From positions 113,630-177,629 of the forward strand of contig JAVSML010001010.1 of the NCBI GenBank assembly GCA_038503035.1: 64,000 nt of DNA. Direction: 5' to 3'. Positions 24,546 to 38,000 of this stretch are shown piece by piece (the stretch's first letter is position 1; each line of letters opens with the position of its first letter). The notes under the pieces are model-generated. The model was not told the DNA's origin and did no database searches. It worked only from the letters and a program-made list of their open reading frames with translations. Source of the stretch: Crocodylus rhombifer (taxonomy: Eukaryota; Chordata; Crocodylia; Crocodylidae). The position numbers were made by a program, and so were the translations under genes.

Positions 24546-25813
24546 TTTATTCTATTAGAATGTGCAAAGCTCTGTGAAGTAGCTGTTTACATGGTTTTTC
24601 TTTAAAAGGTGTTTGTTTTCTCTTTGTCAATCATGTTTTAAATCTAGTAAATAACACTTCCCTAATTGTAGGTTCTGCAGTCCACTGTTTAGCCCAGTAA
24701 TTTGTGTGTTCAGTCTTGAGCTAGTTAAGGTTCATGCCTCAGCTAAACACCTCCTTTCATGCCTTCATCTGGCCTGAAGAGTCACTGCATGGCCGGCCTC
24801 AGGTTGGATCCCTGTACTGAAGAGTCCTTGTACCTAAGTGGTTTTTTTATCTTCCTGTTTTATTATCATTACCTTTTCCCATCTAATACTAAGTCCCTGC
24901 CACTGCCTTTCTGTTGGGAGAGGTTTTGACCTTGGCCATGGCCCATGCCAGCTGTGCTATATGGGTTGATTTCTTGTCACAAAGTTATTTGGCTAGCATC
25001 TTCCACCTGTCTGTGAGTGGAGTTCTGCTGCCATTCCAGGCTATGGCTACCTTTATTCTAACTCCTGCTAATATACTAGTCACATTTCTACACTGAACTG
25101 CCAACAGGCCTCTTGGTTTTAGAAATCTTGCTTTTGGGTAGATTCCCTGAGGCATTTCAAAACCTTTCTGACTGAAACCAGGCACAGGACTTGCCAGCCT
25201 AAATGCAAATATTTTTTTCTTAGCATGTTCTGGCATAGAAACTTTTAAAAGTACATATACTTTTAGCGCTTCGAGAGTATCTGTAGTAAAAAGGGGTTTT
25301 TGTTAGTTTTGCTTGTGGTCAAGTCATAGAGTAAGAAATCACATTTGTAGGAGATAAAGGGAATTTTTAAACTGCTTAAAATCCACATTATTATGCTTGG
25401 ATAAGAATTAGCAGGGAATGTTTTTTGCTTCATGGGTTGGATCCATGATGCATGTGCCAACTGGAAAACACCGGTTGGGTTGTCAATCAGAACAGGAGCT
25501 GGTGACGTTTGGCAGATTTGGGCACCTCCTGTTTTGGTAAGTTCTTGGATAAAGTGGGGACTGAATCAGAACCACGCCAAAGTCTACATATCTTTCTCTA
25601 CATGACACCAAGCGGGGTGTCTTACTCCACTCCTTTGAGCAATACAGATGTGCTTGTTTAAACAGGTCATTTCTGAAGGATTGTGTTCTGACCCAAACTG
25701 ATGTGAAAGGAATGAGGGCTCTCTAAGACAGTAGTGGCATTTTAAACCATTAAAAGAATGATGCGTGACTTATGAAACGGGTTAACCTGTTCTGTCTCCT
25801 CTTCCTCTTCCAG
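24546..25813. other. Intron 1, 3' end, with exon 2 acceptor
   Basis: Unremarkable intronic sequence ending in a strong pyrimidine tract and CAG (CTCTTCCTCTTCCAG, 25799-25813) that forms the exon 2 acceptor. No other feature recognised. Confidence 0.6.
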
Positions 25814-26049
25814 TTGGTGTGCTGAGGATAGAGTTTTCCCAGGCTGTGGATCTGAAGGAAGTTGAGAAAACAAATCCTGAAGTTAGAGAAGGAGGCCGCT
25901 ATGCTCCAAAAGACTGTAAAGCGCTTCAGAAAGTAGCTATTATTATCCCATTCAGAAACCGGGAGGAGCACCTGAAGTACTGGCTCTATTTTCTCCACCC
26001 AATCCTTCAAAGGCAACAGCTTGACTATGGAGTGTATGTTATCAATCAG
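25814..26049 (+). CDS. B4GALT1: B4GALT1 exon 2
   Basis: 236 nt, the expected length for this exon. It starts in phase 1: the first two bases complete a valine codon begun in exon 1. The encoded sequence runs VGVLRIEFSQAVDL, then GGRYAPKDC, VAIIIPFRNREEHLKYW and YGVYVINQ. The cysteine in APKDC is one partner of a disulphide whose other half lies in exon 1. Acceptor CTTCCTCTTCCAG and donor CAG/GTAAGA are both strong. The open frame on the opposite strand at 25750-26058 is a shadow of this exon. Confidence 0.97.
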
Positions 26050-29000
26050 GTAAGACATTTAGGACTTCGGATATAAATACCTCTCCAGGTAGTGTCTGTG
26101 CAACTCTAAAATGCTGGTGCAGTTGTCTACAATGAATAATCAGCTTGCTCACATAGAAGACCTCATGCACAAAGCAAAAGGTTTATAACAAAATGAAATA
26201 TGGAAGGAAGAGCTAGGAACCCTGCACTGCAAACTATGCAAACAGTCTAACACTTTGCTTTTATAAGCCTAGAAAAATACTTCATAATGAACTAGAATCT
26301 AGTTCTCAGGTTAGACACATTAGCTATGAGGAACTCCTACATAAGTAGCCATGTTGTGAGGAAGAGGAGGAAATCTTAGCAACACAGTTTAATCTTATAT
26401 ACAGAAAAGGTTGTATTTTGTTTGCCAAGTGGTTTAGGACTTGCATTCAGAAACATTCAATACAGAAGAGACGATTTAGATCATTTATTCTAGTCTGATC
26501 TCCATCACAAACCAAAGACAAGAGCCCTGGCTGGTCCTGCATGTGGATAGAAAGTAAATCTTTCAAATTGGCAGACAAGTAATTGTCTGTTTGAAATTAA
26601 TGGGACAGAAAAAAATTAGTGTCATGCTTCTGATGTATCTGGTGAATCTGTCTCCAGGCAATCTGACTGGCTTGATATATGCCATAATTGCTACAAAATA
26701 ATTGGATGTTCTGAGCACATGGTGAAACTTTAAAACAATATAAGAGAGTTGTATGAGTCATGATGTGGAAGTGTGCACTCCCTTAATTCCAAAGGGTGCC
26801 ATGGAGTATTTGGCTCGTGGATACTAACATGCTGCTTGTCCTGAGTCTGACCCTTGCATCCAGTTTTGATACTGGTTCTTGCAGTGCTGATTGGCAGCAA
26901 GCTTTTTTGGAGCATGACTCTTCCTAATTTTGAATTCTGCTGGCTTGTTCTGATACAGCAAAGAAGTATGAACTTTTCTTCTTGCCACAAGAAGTAAATG
27001 TTTGAATATAATTTAAAAAAATAACAAATCTTTTGGGAAAAGGAGAATTAACACTCCATTTGCTGTGATTTTTGTTTTGGTATCACTTTGTTCTTGTTCC
27101 TATGGTTGGGAGGTAGCTCTCTCCACATGTAGCATCTAATTACAAATGGTGAAATGCCTTAATTTGAATAAACTCCACCTAAAACATTTTTGGGCAGATG
27201 CATAGCATGTTTCTATACCACCCAAACTAGTAACAGTGAATCATGTTTCTACAACTTGTGATGATGAGGATGCAGTCAGCTACTCTAAAATCTCTGTATT
27301 CTGTTCCAAAGACATCCTTTCTGGCACAGCCAACAGGGCAGGTTACCGTACAACTCTTCAGATTGAGCTGTGTGTAACTATACTTCTCTTACTAGGGAGG
27401 CCGGAAATAAATTCTCACGCATTCCTAGTTGGTGAAGATAATATATTTTTACAGTTGGAAGCCACAGTACATTTTCATGTTTGGCCTGCCCATATATTTC
27501 TACTAGTCTTCTGTTCAAGGTTATTCAGGCTTCAGTCTCCACTGACCATACAGATGGGTGTGGATGCGCATAAATACATGCTTAGAGCTATCTTTACCTT
27601 CACAGCCTTTCTCAGCCAGAGTGCTCTTCCTGCCCAAAAGACTAGTGCCACAATTGGATATTTTTCAGTGCTGTGGCAAGTCACAAGTTGGCATAAGCAA
27701 TTCTTAACAAGCCAAGAATGGTTTCCCTTGGCTTTGAACATTAATTTGTTTTTATGCTGGAGCTGGCGGTTCCTTCAACAAAGTACATCTTCCTGTGAGA
27801 CCTGGACAGCTGGTGTAGACGCTTGTCATAACCATCAGATGATCTGAGAGAGTTTTTCTTGGGCCTTGGGGGAAAAAAATGACTCATGATCTCAGTCTAG
27901 CTGCTAGGGAGCGCACATCCACATAGCAAAGAGGTGCTGGGGCTCATTTTGTTTGTATTTAGTGGTCTTGGGAAGAAAGCAAGTACTGAATAGGCATGGC
28001 TGTTAAAGGCCTATTCAGATCCTTGGGAATCTAGCTCAAGATGCTACTGTGACCTAGCAATGTGGAGCAGCCTGCACTGCCTCTGTCCATTCAAGGTGAT
28101 AAATCAACAGGCTCCATTCTCCAGTGCTATCAGTCTAGTAGTGTTGGCATGTACTAAAAGGAACCTTTGCAAAAATTATCTAACTAGATTATTTTGAAAC
28201 AGATACAGCAACTAATATATAGAGTATACATAACCTGGAGGCATACTAAACAGAACTGTGCAATTGTTTCCTTCAAGGACCAGGAATAGATCAATGTTGG
28301 CAAATGACCTGATGGTAGTGTTAAATGACATGACACAGTTTGCTAGTAAAATGTCCTTCTTTGGTTAACAGTGCAACAGATGATGAAAGGTAAATACGTT
28401 CTGTACAGCTTGGACAAGTTGTATCACTGACTACTGTCAGTGGCACTAAACCAGCCACAAACACTCGTTCTTTTTTTTTTTTTTTTTTTTTGCTTTTTTT
28501 TTGTTTGTTTGATGCGGGAGGGGGTGTCTGGATATGGGAGGTTTACAGAAAAATTGGTGGTTCTGGAAGACGTACAGTGAGAAACGATCATATTTCTCTG
28601 CTGTCTTGACAATGCTTTTCTCTTTCTCTTGTCTGTCTTTCCCTTTGCATCCATCCTTCCTTTTTTTTTCCTTCTAGTGGGGAAATTTTACCTTTATTTG
28701 TTAACCTGTCTATAGCAAAGCAATCACTGAAGCAAGGAGAATTACTGTGAGATCTGATTCTTTCCCTCTGCCTCCGTGCTCTTCTGTATTCTGCATCTCG
28801 TAGAAAGAAAGAGGAGCGCTGACCCTTACTGCTGCTGCACTGGTAATGTCAAACTTCTTCCTTTCAGTGCAATGCAATTCAGTCATGAATCCATTGCATT
28901 TTCACCATTCCGTTCTTGGCTGCCTGAAATGCACCAGACTTAATTTTGGACTGAAGACAGAACAACAAAACAGTATTTGTGCAGTGTCTGTGGCATAACC

Positions 29001-32000
29001 AGAGCCAGTGGAAAACTTAAGGTTACAAAGTAACGTAGAGCAGCAGATTTGGGCTAGGCATTATGGGGCAGCCACTGCCAGCATTGTAGAATTCCCCAGT
29101 ATGACTGTGATTGCACAGCATGGCGTGTATGAGCCAGAAAGACCAATCTGCCATGAGATAACTTTCTTCTTCAGAGTCCTCATTCTTAAGAACTAGGCAG
29201 TCTTATAACAGAGGTCCAGTTTTTCCCTTGGTCAAATTCCAGTGACAAATCTGGCTCATTTTCTTATGCTTGCTTCTCTAAGAGAAGATAAGGTTCTCAT
29301 AAGCAGGGTTGTAAGTTCAATAGGTATCCTTCCTGTGCAACTACTCTGGTAAAGAAGGCCAGGGCAGTTATTCATACTGTGTAGAGTAAGAATTAAGCAA
29401 CTTGCTCAAGGTTGCACAGGAAGTCTGCGGCAGAGTAGTCTCTAGCTAGTGTCTCAATCACTGGGCAGCCTTCCCTTCACTTGACTTGCTGTCAAGCTTC
29501 AATATAGACCTAGATATCTCTGGAACACAGTTGACCCCCTCATTGTTGCTTTACTGAGCTAATGCACATGCCTGGAGATAGGTGTTTACTGAGCTTTTGG
29601 AAAGACTTATCTTGCTGCAGTTTGACCTGTGTGCAAGTGGCCTTGATTAAGTTGGAAAAGTGTAGATTGGGGTGGGGGGAGGCACCCAGGGCAGAGGAAA
29701 GGAGAGATTACCCAATTTTGCAACTGTTTGTCCAGTTGTTTTCCACTGGCCAAGGATATGACCTGCCATTTCATATATATTACATGCTGTAGCATAACTG
29801 ACTGTGCGTGTAAGTGCTCTGTTCATATATGTTTCACAGGTTACAATAGAGCTGCCAAAGTGTATTTAAAAAAGAAAAAGAGGGGAGGGGGTGAGGAATA
29901 GGCTTGCATCTGTACCCATTTTGACGTGGGTTAGTTGGTACAAGAAAAGTAGCAGCTGCTGAAAAGCAAAAAAAGACATGGGGGCTGCTTTCTGCAATCT
30001 CCTCTGCTGCCTGCGGAAAAAAAGTAACATGAAAGGAGCATCCCTGAGCATGGTCAGGCAACCAGGACCTGTTGCTGGAAGCAGTAGCATTCAAGGGCTT
30101 GATGGGAGGCAGAATTGTTGACTGTTCGTGTTTTACTGAACTCTTATCTTCTAGTCCCTTCCCTTTTACAGGGCAGGTGGTGGCACAGCCTGCATGTTCC
30201 CGCCATTCTCTGTTCCATGTGCTGTTGCAATAGCTTCCTGGGATTAGAGCCCAGGCATTGAGGGACTGTTCACAGAACAGGCATTTCTGTTCCACCCTTT
30301 CTGTTCCTTGTTCATTTTGATGAAGGAATTATTTTTGCGGTGGCTGCTCTCTGTAGCATTCTGTGGGGTAGAGCAGGAAGCGGGTAGGTGATGCTGTTAT
30401 CCCTGGGGCAACTTGCGGTGTGGACTAGAAAATAAGCGGATGCTAAAGTCCATGCACTTAATAAAATATGCTTGCAGACTGAGGCTAGGGCTTTCCAGAA
30501 GAGTTGGGCATTTGTGCTGTGATCTCTCAAACCTCTACCCGCATGCCTAACTTTCACTGCATGTGTGGCATCATTGCAGTCTAGCTTGCCATGCCGTGGG
30601 AAGCAAACTGGTGCTGCTCCATTTCATGGCTATCCCCAGAAAGTTGTGGCAAGTAGGGAGCAGGGAAGGGTGATGACCAATTAATTTGTCAGCCCATGCT
30701 AATCTGAGAGCATTCCTTCTCCTCGCACTGACTCATGAGGCATTGAATTCTTTCGTCGGTGAAAGTGGCTTCTGGGTGGTGCAGTGATACTTTCAGCCTT
30801 TTCCCTTCAGACCCAACTTTCAAATCCTACATAATTTAAAGGTTAAAATATTCCATTTGTCTAAGGAGTAAGCTTCTGTATTGGGCACCTCAGGACCTTG
30901 TGGGTTGCTTTGCACCAAAGATAACAGGCTGTAATTTCCACAGATACCCAAAGAAGCCTAGATGCCAAAATCCTTTTTGAAGTGTGAAGGATCTGGGTAT
31001 CTAACTCCCCTCTTCTCTTGAATCCATGTTAGTGACATTCAGCATGGGTGTGTGCCCCATGGTACTGCAGTAGACAGTGGGCAAATCTACACAAGACATT
31101 TACTGAGGAGCTGCCTAATCAGCCCCATGCTAAAGTCTCAACATCTACACATGCAGTCCTATTATGCTTTAGGAAACTAGTTAACTCTGCCCTCAGGTTC
31201 GTATTTGTAAATACAAGTACCATGCTTGGCAGAATTATTTTCAGTGCATAGCAGCACAAGTGTAGATGCTGATGAGGCTGGCTATGTCACAGGGTGCTTC
31301 CATGTGGGGGCTGCCTGCTGGCTAGCCCCGCACTGGAGCACCCTCGTGCCCCAGCCAGCCCCTCTGCAGCACTTCGAGCCAGATCAGACCAGCCCCGGCT
31401 GACAGGCTGACCCATGGGGCCACCCACCAGCCAGGGTTGCTCCACCCTAGCTCAGCATGCTGTGGTCTCAGGAACACATTCAAACACAGCACCTGGGAGG
31501 CAATAAACTCCAGTGCAATGTGCTAATAGCACATGTAGATGAACCCAATGTGTCTCAGCAAGGGAGGGGAAAGGTATGCCAGGAGTTTTGTCCTAGATAT
31601 CTGGGTGTTCCTGAGGCCTGGTAATTAAGTAATTATGTAATTAATTTTTCACTAGCCATAAATGGAGGTGCGTGGGATGTTTGAGGAGTGGTAGAACCTT
31701 TGTTTCTCAAACAGTGCCACCTTATTAAGGTGATTTGGGATCATTGGTCCTCGCTCACATCCAACTCTTACTAATGGCTCCACATGCCATACCTGGGTAA
31801 CCACTTTTGCCAGTGGACTGAACTTAGTAAGGGGGAGATAATTCTTGTCATTAAGAGCTGTCCTCTGGTCATCACAACAGCAACTGCAGCAGAAGAGGAT
31901 ATTTCCCAACATCAAAGGGTGGAAAAAGATGAGAGTAACCACAAACACTGCCTTGTGGATTGCCTCAGAGCCTAAGGGGGTAAACCCTGAAAGAAAATCC

Positions 32001-35000
32001 AGAGTAGAGCCCCTAAATCAGTTAGTCAATTATTTAAGCTTCTTTCTGGCAGCTCCTACAGCTTTCCCAGCCCCACATCATATTGGTTCTACTTTTCCAG
32101 TGGATATTACAGCAAAGTCAAAAGAGTGATTCTTATACTCAGACAACTCATTTTTCTAATTCACTTAGCAAATGTCCAGGCTTTTGAGCCCTGGAGAGGT
32201 TACTCCAGCTTCACCAACATGTTGTAATAAATGGGAGTCAGCAGTTACTAGTTATAAGCCATGGATTGATTGGCCTAGATCCAAGTGCCAGAGATTGTCT
32301 CTGACAGTGGGAGAGGTCATCGCACCTCACTAAAAAACTGCAAACTGGGTAACCCATAGCCAGTAAGGTGTTTTCCCACCACAGTCTGCTGCTTCAGTGG
32401 GTGCTTGGAGCTTAGAAATTCAACTTGAAAGCAGACTACCATCACGCAGCACCAGCTACTGCAAAAAATGTGAGGAAAAAACTTTCAATCCTAAAGACTG
32501 GAAGTTGGAATGTATGTACAGTGATACCAGGTATATTTGACAACCTCCAAACCGTTGACAGCGCATGCAAAACTGCAGTTATTGATGCAGAACTGCTGAG
32601 ACTGGATGTCGATACTGTCGCTCTACAAGAAACCAGACTACCAGGCACTGGCTGCCTGAAAGAGAAGAACGATACCTTTTTCTGGTGTGGGAAACAGCCT
32701 GAAGAAATCAGAAAACGTGAAGTTGGCTTTGCAGTCAAAAATAAACCTCTGTTTGCTGTTGAATCCCCAAAGTCTCTGAAAAATTAATAATGCTTTGACT
32801 CACTACTGCCTCTTGTCCTATCAATCTCTTATGCGCATACACTCTAACTCTCACCACTTCATCCGAATTAAAGGACTGCTTCTTTGGTGAGTTTAGTCCC
32901 TTAATCAGTAGGATTTCACCTAATGAAAAAATTTCCTGCTTGGAGGCTTCAATATAAGGGTTGGCGCTAAGCACGCTGCCTGACCTCACTGTTTGGGTGC
33001 CGGTGGTGTCGGCAAAATGAACGAAAACAGGCAACATTTGCTCAAGCTACGTTCATGCAATGATCTATATAAAAGAAATTCTTTTTTTTGATGTTAAACC
33101 TCAACACAAAGTATCTTGGCCATACCCACGATCTGGATGCTGGCATCAACTTGACGTGATTATCACCTGCTCATGAGATTTCTGTGGTGTAATCATCATG
33201 TGATCCTAATGGAATGCTGACTGTAATATCGATCATTCATTGTACACACTAACATCAAACTGTGTCCCAGGAAATTGTACTGGAGCAAGAAATTCTCCAT
33301 ACTACAAATAAATGCTATGTGACTGAAAGCTGAAGACATATCATCTCAGTTCATCAAAACTCTCTCCAGGGCTCTATCATCTCTTAAGCCATGTAATACT
33401 GCTGTGGGGAAATGGGTTCAACTCAAAAGAACCATCTATCAAACTGCCTTGGACTTTTGTGGTACCTTGCATTGTAGCTCAAACAACTGGTTTGATGAGA
33501 ACTCATCTGAAATAATCTCACTCATAGAAAAGAAACAGTCAGCTCTCCTTAAATACAAGTGCAGCCCTAGCCACTCCAACTTGCAGGTGCTCTGAGAGAT
33601 CTGGCAAAAGATCAAATGTACAGTGAGACTGTGTGCAAACAATTATTGGCTACAGCTGTGTGAGAGTATCCAAATAGCTGCTAACTGAGGCAACACACAA
33701 ACAATGTATGGACACATTGGGAAAGCTCTTGAGCCTGCTCCAAGGAAAGACTGCCTTTTAAAATCTCCCATAGGCGAAGTCATCAATGACTGTAATAAGC
33801 AGATGGATCAATGGGTTGAACATTACTCAGAACTCTACTTTTGCAAAAGTGTGGTCTGTGACTCCACTCTTGACACACTTGAAGACCTTTCAGCCCTGAC
33901 AGTGCTTGACTATAAACCTACTCTATATATAAAGTAGAAAAAGCCATCGATCAGCTTGCTTATGGTAAAGCCCCCAGTGCAGATTGCATACCAGCTGAAG
34001 TTAAGTGTAGGAAATCCGTCCTTCTCCCCCATGTGTATGAATTAATGTGTATATGTTGGAGAGAAGGTGAAGTTCCTCCAGACATGAAGGATGGAAGCAG
34101 TCACTTTGTACATATACAAAGGTGATATGAGCAACTGCAGTGACTATCACAGTATATCCTTACTTTGTATCATTTTGAAACTGTTTGCCAAAGCTGTCCT
34201 GCTAAGACTGGAGACCCTTGTGAACAGTCTTCCATGGGTCTCAATGTAGTTTCAGATCTGGTAGAGCCACAAGGAATATGATATTTTCCTTGAGACAGCT
34301 ACAAGAAAATTGCCATGAACTAAGGAAATCCCTGTGCATAGTGTTTGTTGATCTCATCAAAGCTTTTGACCTGGATCACTTTTCTCATGCTCGTGACTGT
34401 TTTGGTCTGACCATTAGCCTAAGACAGTAGTTATGGGATAACAAGTTGACTGCCCTCCTGAAGTTAGAATAAATTATGAAAGCCTGGAAGTGGTTACAAA
34501 TGCACTTACTTGGGCTCCACTATCTTGCAAAACCTTTACTTAGAAGCTGAAATTAATGTTTGCATAGGAAAGGCAAGCAACACCATGACTACATTTCAAA
34601 AGAGTTTGGAAAACAGCTCTGATTCTGTCAACAAAGATGTCCATCTATAGTGCTTGTGTACTTAGTTCTCTATTGTACAGCAGCAAAATGTGGACTCCTT
34701 ATGCCAAGGAAGAAAGAAAATTGAACAGTTTCCATCTTCAATGTCTCTGATAACATGGCATGATAAAATCTCCAACTTCTTGATGTTCTGGAATGGGCCA
34801 GGGTAACCCAGTATGTTCATGCTTCTGAGACAGAGATATCTCCATTGGTTAGGACATGTGAATTAAATGAGCGATAGCCAAATCTCCAAGGACATACTCT
34901 ACAGTGAGCTGGCCACTGGCAAACGTCAACTTGGATGGCTGAAACTCTGTTTTGTTGATGTCTGTGAGAAGAACCTTTGTGAGCTGCACATCATTGGCCA

Positions 35001-38000
35001 ACGCTGGGAATCAATTGCTTTGTACTACTGTGGGTGGAGAGCCACCATGAAGCAGGGCCTACATTGATGAGATGGAGAAGAGGCATCAGAGGCAGGCAAG
35101 ACAGGATGGTACTTGGCATGCTGGTGCAGAATCAACTGAGTATGTTTGTGCAGCTTGCTGAAGGGTCTGCTTGTCATGCATCAGACTCAGCCACTCAACA
35201 ACCTGTGTTGGTACCCGATAACCTACCAAAAGTGCAATCTCCATGGTCTCCTGAGACTGATGGCTGCCAATGATGAATCACAGATGAGATGTATGTAAAA
35301 CTCGCTAATTTATATTTTTACCCCCCAACCCTTGATAGAGCCATATTACATTTGCTCCAAAGATACAAACCAAACTCTGAACAGCTATGATCCTAAATTC
35401 AGTAGTTGCAATGACTTATCTGTCATCAAGTGGAAATATTGGGACTAGTCTAGAGACCAAACATTTCTTCGGTTAGCAATATAGGTCTTCTCCTGTCCCC
35501 TATTCTCTGCAGCTGCTAGTGCTATCCTTGAGGGGGATGCCATGCAGAAGCCTGAGTCAGTGGATATGCACTGTGGGTTTTGAAATCTTGGTAGACACAG
35601 TATGTAACTCTCATTAGCAACAATTCTACGTTACCTAAGCATTGCAGTGGATTTGTGAATTCCTCCTCCAGTGTCAAATACCTTTGGATACTCTCAGTGA
35701 CTCTTTTTTGCTACTGGCAAATAATCTGGGCAGGCAGCATTTTGCCCAGTTATACCCTAGAAAATGTTTCTAAACATAAAGGAACTTTCTGGTGTTGTCT
35801 TTCCTTAACTTGTTGGCTTCGGAGCCATACAGAAGACACTGGCCTCACAGCCTCCCATCTGTGTCCAGGTGCCTCAAAGCAGACCTAATGGGCATGGATA
35901 CCCCAATTTCTTTGTCAGAGCTGGTTCCATAGAAAGTCCTGTCTGAATGTTGTTTTCCTGCTCATTTCTCTCACAAAGCAGAAGAGGCTTCTAGCCTGTG
36001 GTGAAAACCAGAAGAAATTTTCTGAGGCTCCCTTTCCTTTCTTCTCCTGCGGTGATTGCCCACCTTATAACACACATACTCCTTCCTGGAATGACAAAGG
36101 AAAAGCAGAAGAATTGTTTGGATATCCATGCAAACCTGTCTCTGTTCACCCCTTCCTTTGAGAGAGCCTTGTGTGTGGAGACTTGTCTCTGAAGAGGTCT
36201 TTATCCTGTATTTCTTGCCCAGTCAAATGAAGGATTAGCCTGCTGAGCTGGTTGTTCCAACCTGGAGAGTAAGAAGGATGTATTTGAGAAGCTTTGGAAG
36301 TTATCTTTTTGACAGTTCCCTAGTCCTCCATGCCTGACATGCAAGATGCTTGACTGAAGATCCTGAAGTTTGCAGTCTGTTTGGATGATTTCTTTTGCTA
36401 GAGCTGTTGCAAGGACTCCCCAGGGGAGGACAAAGAGCAATGGCCATAAACGGTTAGAGGATGGTTTCAGGTTGGATATAAGGAAAAACATTTTTATAGT
36501 AAGAATGACCAGAATCTGGACTAGACTTCCTAGGGAGGTGGTGCATTCCCCAACCTTCGAGAGGAGAATGTACAGACACCTTGCTCAGATCATTTCAGAA
36601 GTATTCCTGCCCAGAGCAGGGGAATTGGACTCAATCTTTTGAGGTCCCTTCCAGCCTTAATTTCTATGATTCTGTGATTCAGGTATGTCCGTCTGCTTCT
36701 CTCTGCTGTCTGGATGTGACTACATAGAAGGGAAGAAAGGGACAGGCTCTCAGCTAGACAGAGTGTTTGCCATTTGTCTGGTGGCAACTGAGCTGCAAGA
36801 TTCATTCCTTGTTCTTTCTTCCATTTTAGTAATGTGAGTCCCTTAATATGAAAGACCACTCTGAGGGATTCTCAAGGACAAGACACCTTGGTCAGTTTGG
36901 CTGGTCAGTTGTCCAGGTTCATCTGAGGTGATGAAGAGGGGCTATTGGGAAGCCAGAGGGTACACATATAGGAAGGGCAAGCCATCAGTCTGGTTTCCAG
37001 GAAGAGCTGGCAGGTAAATTCCCTTATATCAGCCTTCTGTATGCTTCCAGGATGTGCTAGGGTGATGAACTCCCTTAGGCTGGAAAAAGGTACTAGAAAT
37101 TCCTCATACGATTTGTGTGCTAGTAAGCAACACAAAACATATCATCCTTTGACCTGACTTTGTTTCTGCAACTAGAGGCTAGAGAAGGAAACCAGCAAAA
37201 ATGCTGATTTTTAGTAAAAGTGCCACATGACTTGCAGTGTTTGCCTTCTCCTTAAGTACAGGCAGTAACCAATTAGTATTGCATCTGGAAACTGCCTTTG
37301 TTGCCAGACCCAGTCTGGTACTCAGTCACATTCCCCTCAGTCAAAGAGAACATTATTTAGGGATGAACTCTGGTTTCTTTCCATACAACAAATAGTGTCA
37401 CTGAAGCTGTGAAAACTTAGAGAATGAAGAGATACTAAACCAGCGAAAAAGTTTGAGAGTAGGGGTCAGCAATGTTTTTGGGCAGAGTGCTAAAAACACC
37501 TGCAACCTCAATTTGTAAGATGTTGGCATACTAGGGTCAGATGGTTGGGGAGTCACAAAGGGTCCAGTCCTTGTGGCAGCGCAACTTTGGCCCCTTCCCC
37601 ACCGTCCACCCCAAGGCATACATGCACCTGCTGCCAGCAACAAGCCAGGTGTGGGCTCCACAGACCCCAGTACAACCGCCTGCAGCCTTCTGGCTGCCTG
37701 CTACAGCTGGTCTAGGCTCTGGGCAAGCCCCTGCTGCGTGCCACAGTGCCCAGGCTACTTGCAGCATGCAGCAGGGAGGCTGCAAGCAGCTGTACTAGGG
37801 TCCACGGAGCAGTGGATGCACTGTTGCCAGGAGTGGATACGCATATGCCTTGAGGCGGACAGTAGGGAAGGGTCTGGGGCTGCACTGCAACAACAAAGAT
37901 AGGACTCCTCGTGGTCCCCCACCATCTGCTCCAAGGTGCACTTGCTAAGCAAAATGCCTTTTGTGTCACGCTCTGGAATGCTTGCTGAGGCCTACCCATG

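Larger units (their letters stand above)
1..25813 (+). other. B4GALT1 intron 1, 3' portion
   Basis: Everything before the first recognised exon is read as intron 1 of B4GALT1. Exon 2 begins at 25814 in phase 1, so a coding exon must precede it. I found no frame encoding a short cytosolic tail, a single membrane anchor and a proline-rich stem followed by a phase 1 donor. Exon 1 therefore lies upstream of the window and this intron exceeds 25.8 kb. A very long first intron is usual for this gene in vertebrates. Its content is mainly transposable elements, listed separately. Confidence 0.8.

Noticed and set aside
25750..26058. Minus-strand open frame of 102 codons over B4GALT1 exon 2
   Set aside because: It is the antisense shadow of a conserved coding exon and has no splice or family support.
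29834..30295. Minus-strand frame of 153 codons in intron 2
   Set aside because: No domain or composition signal and no splice context. The size is within chance expectation for a window of this length.
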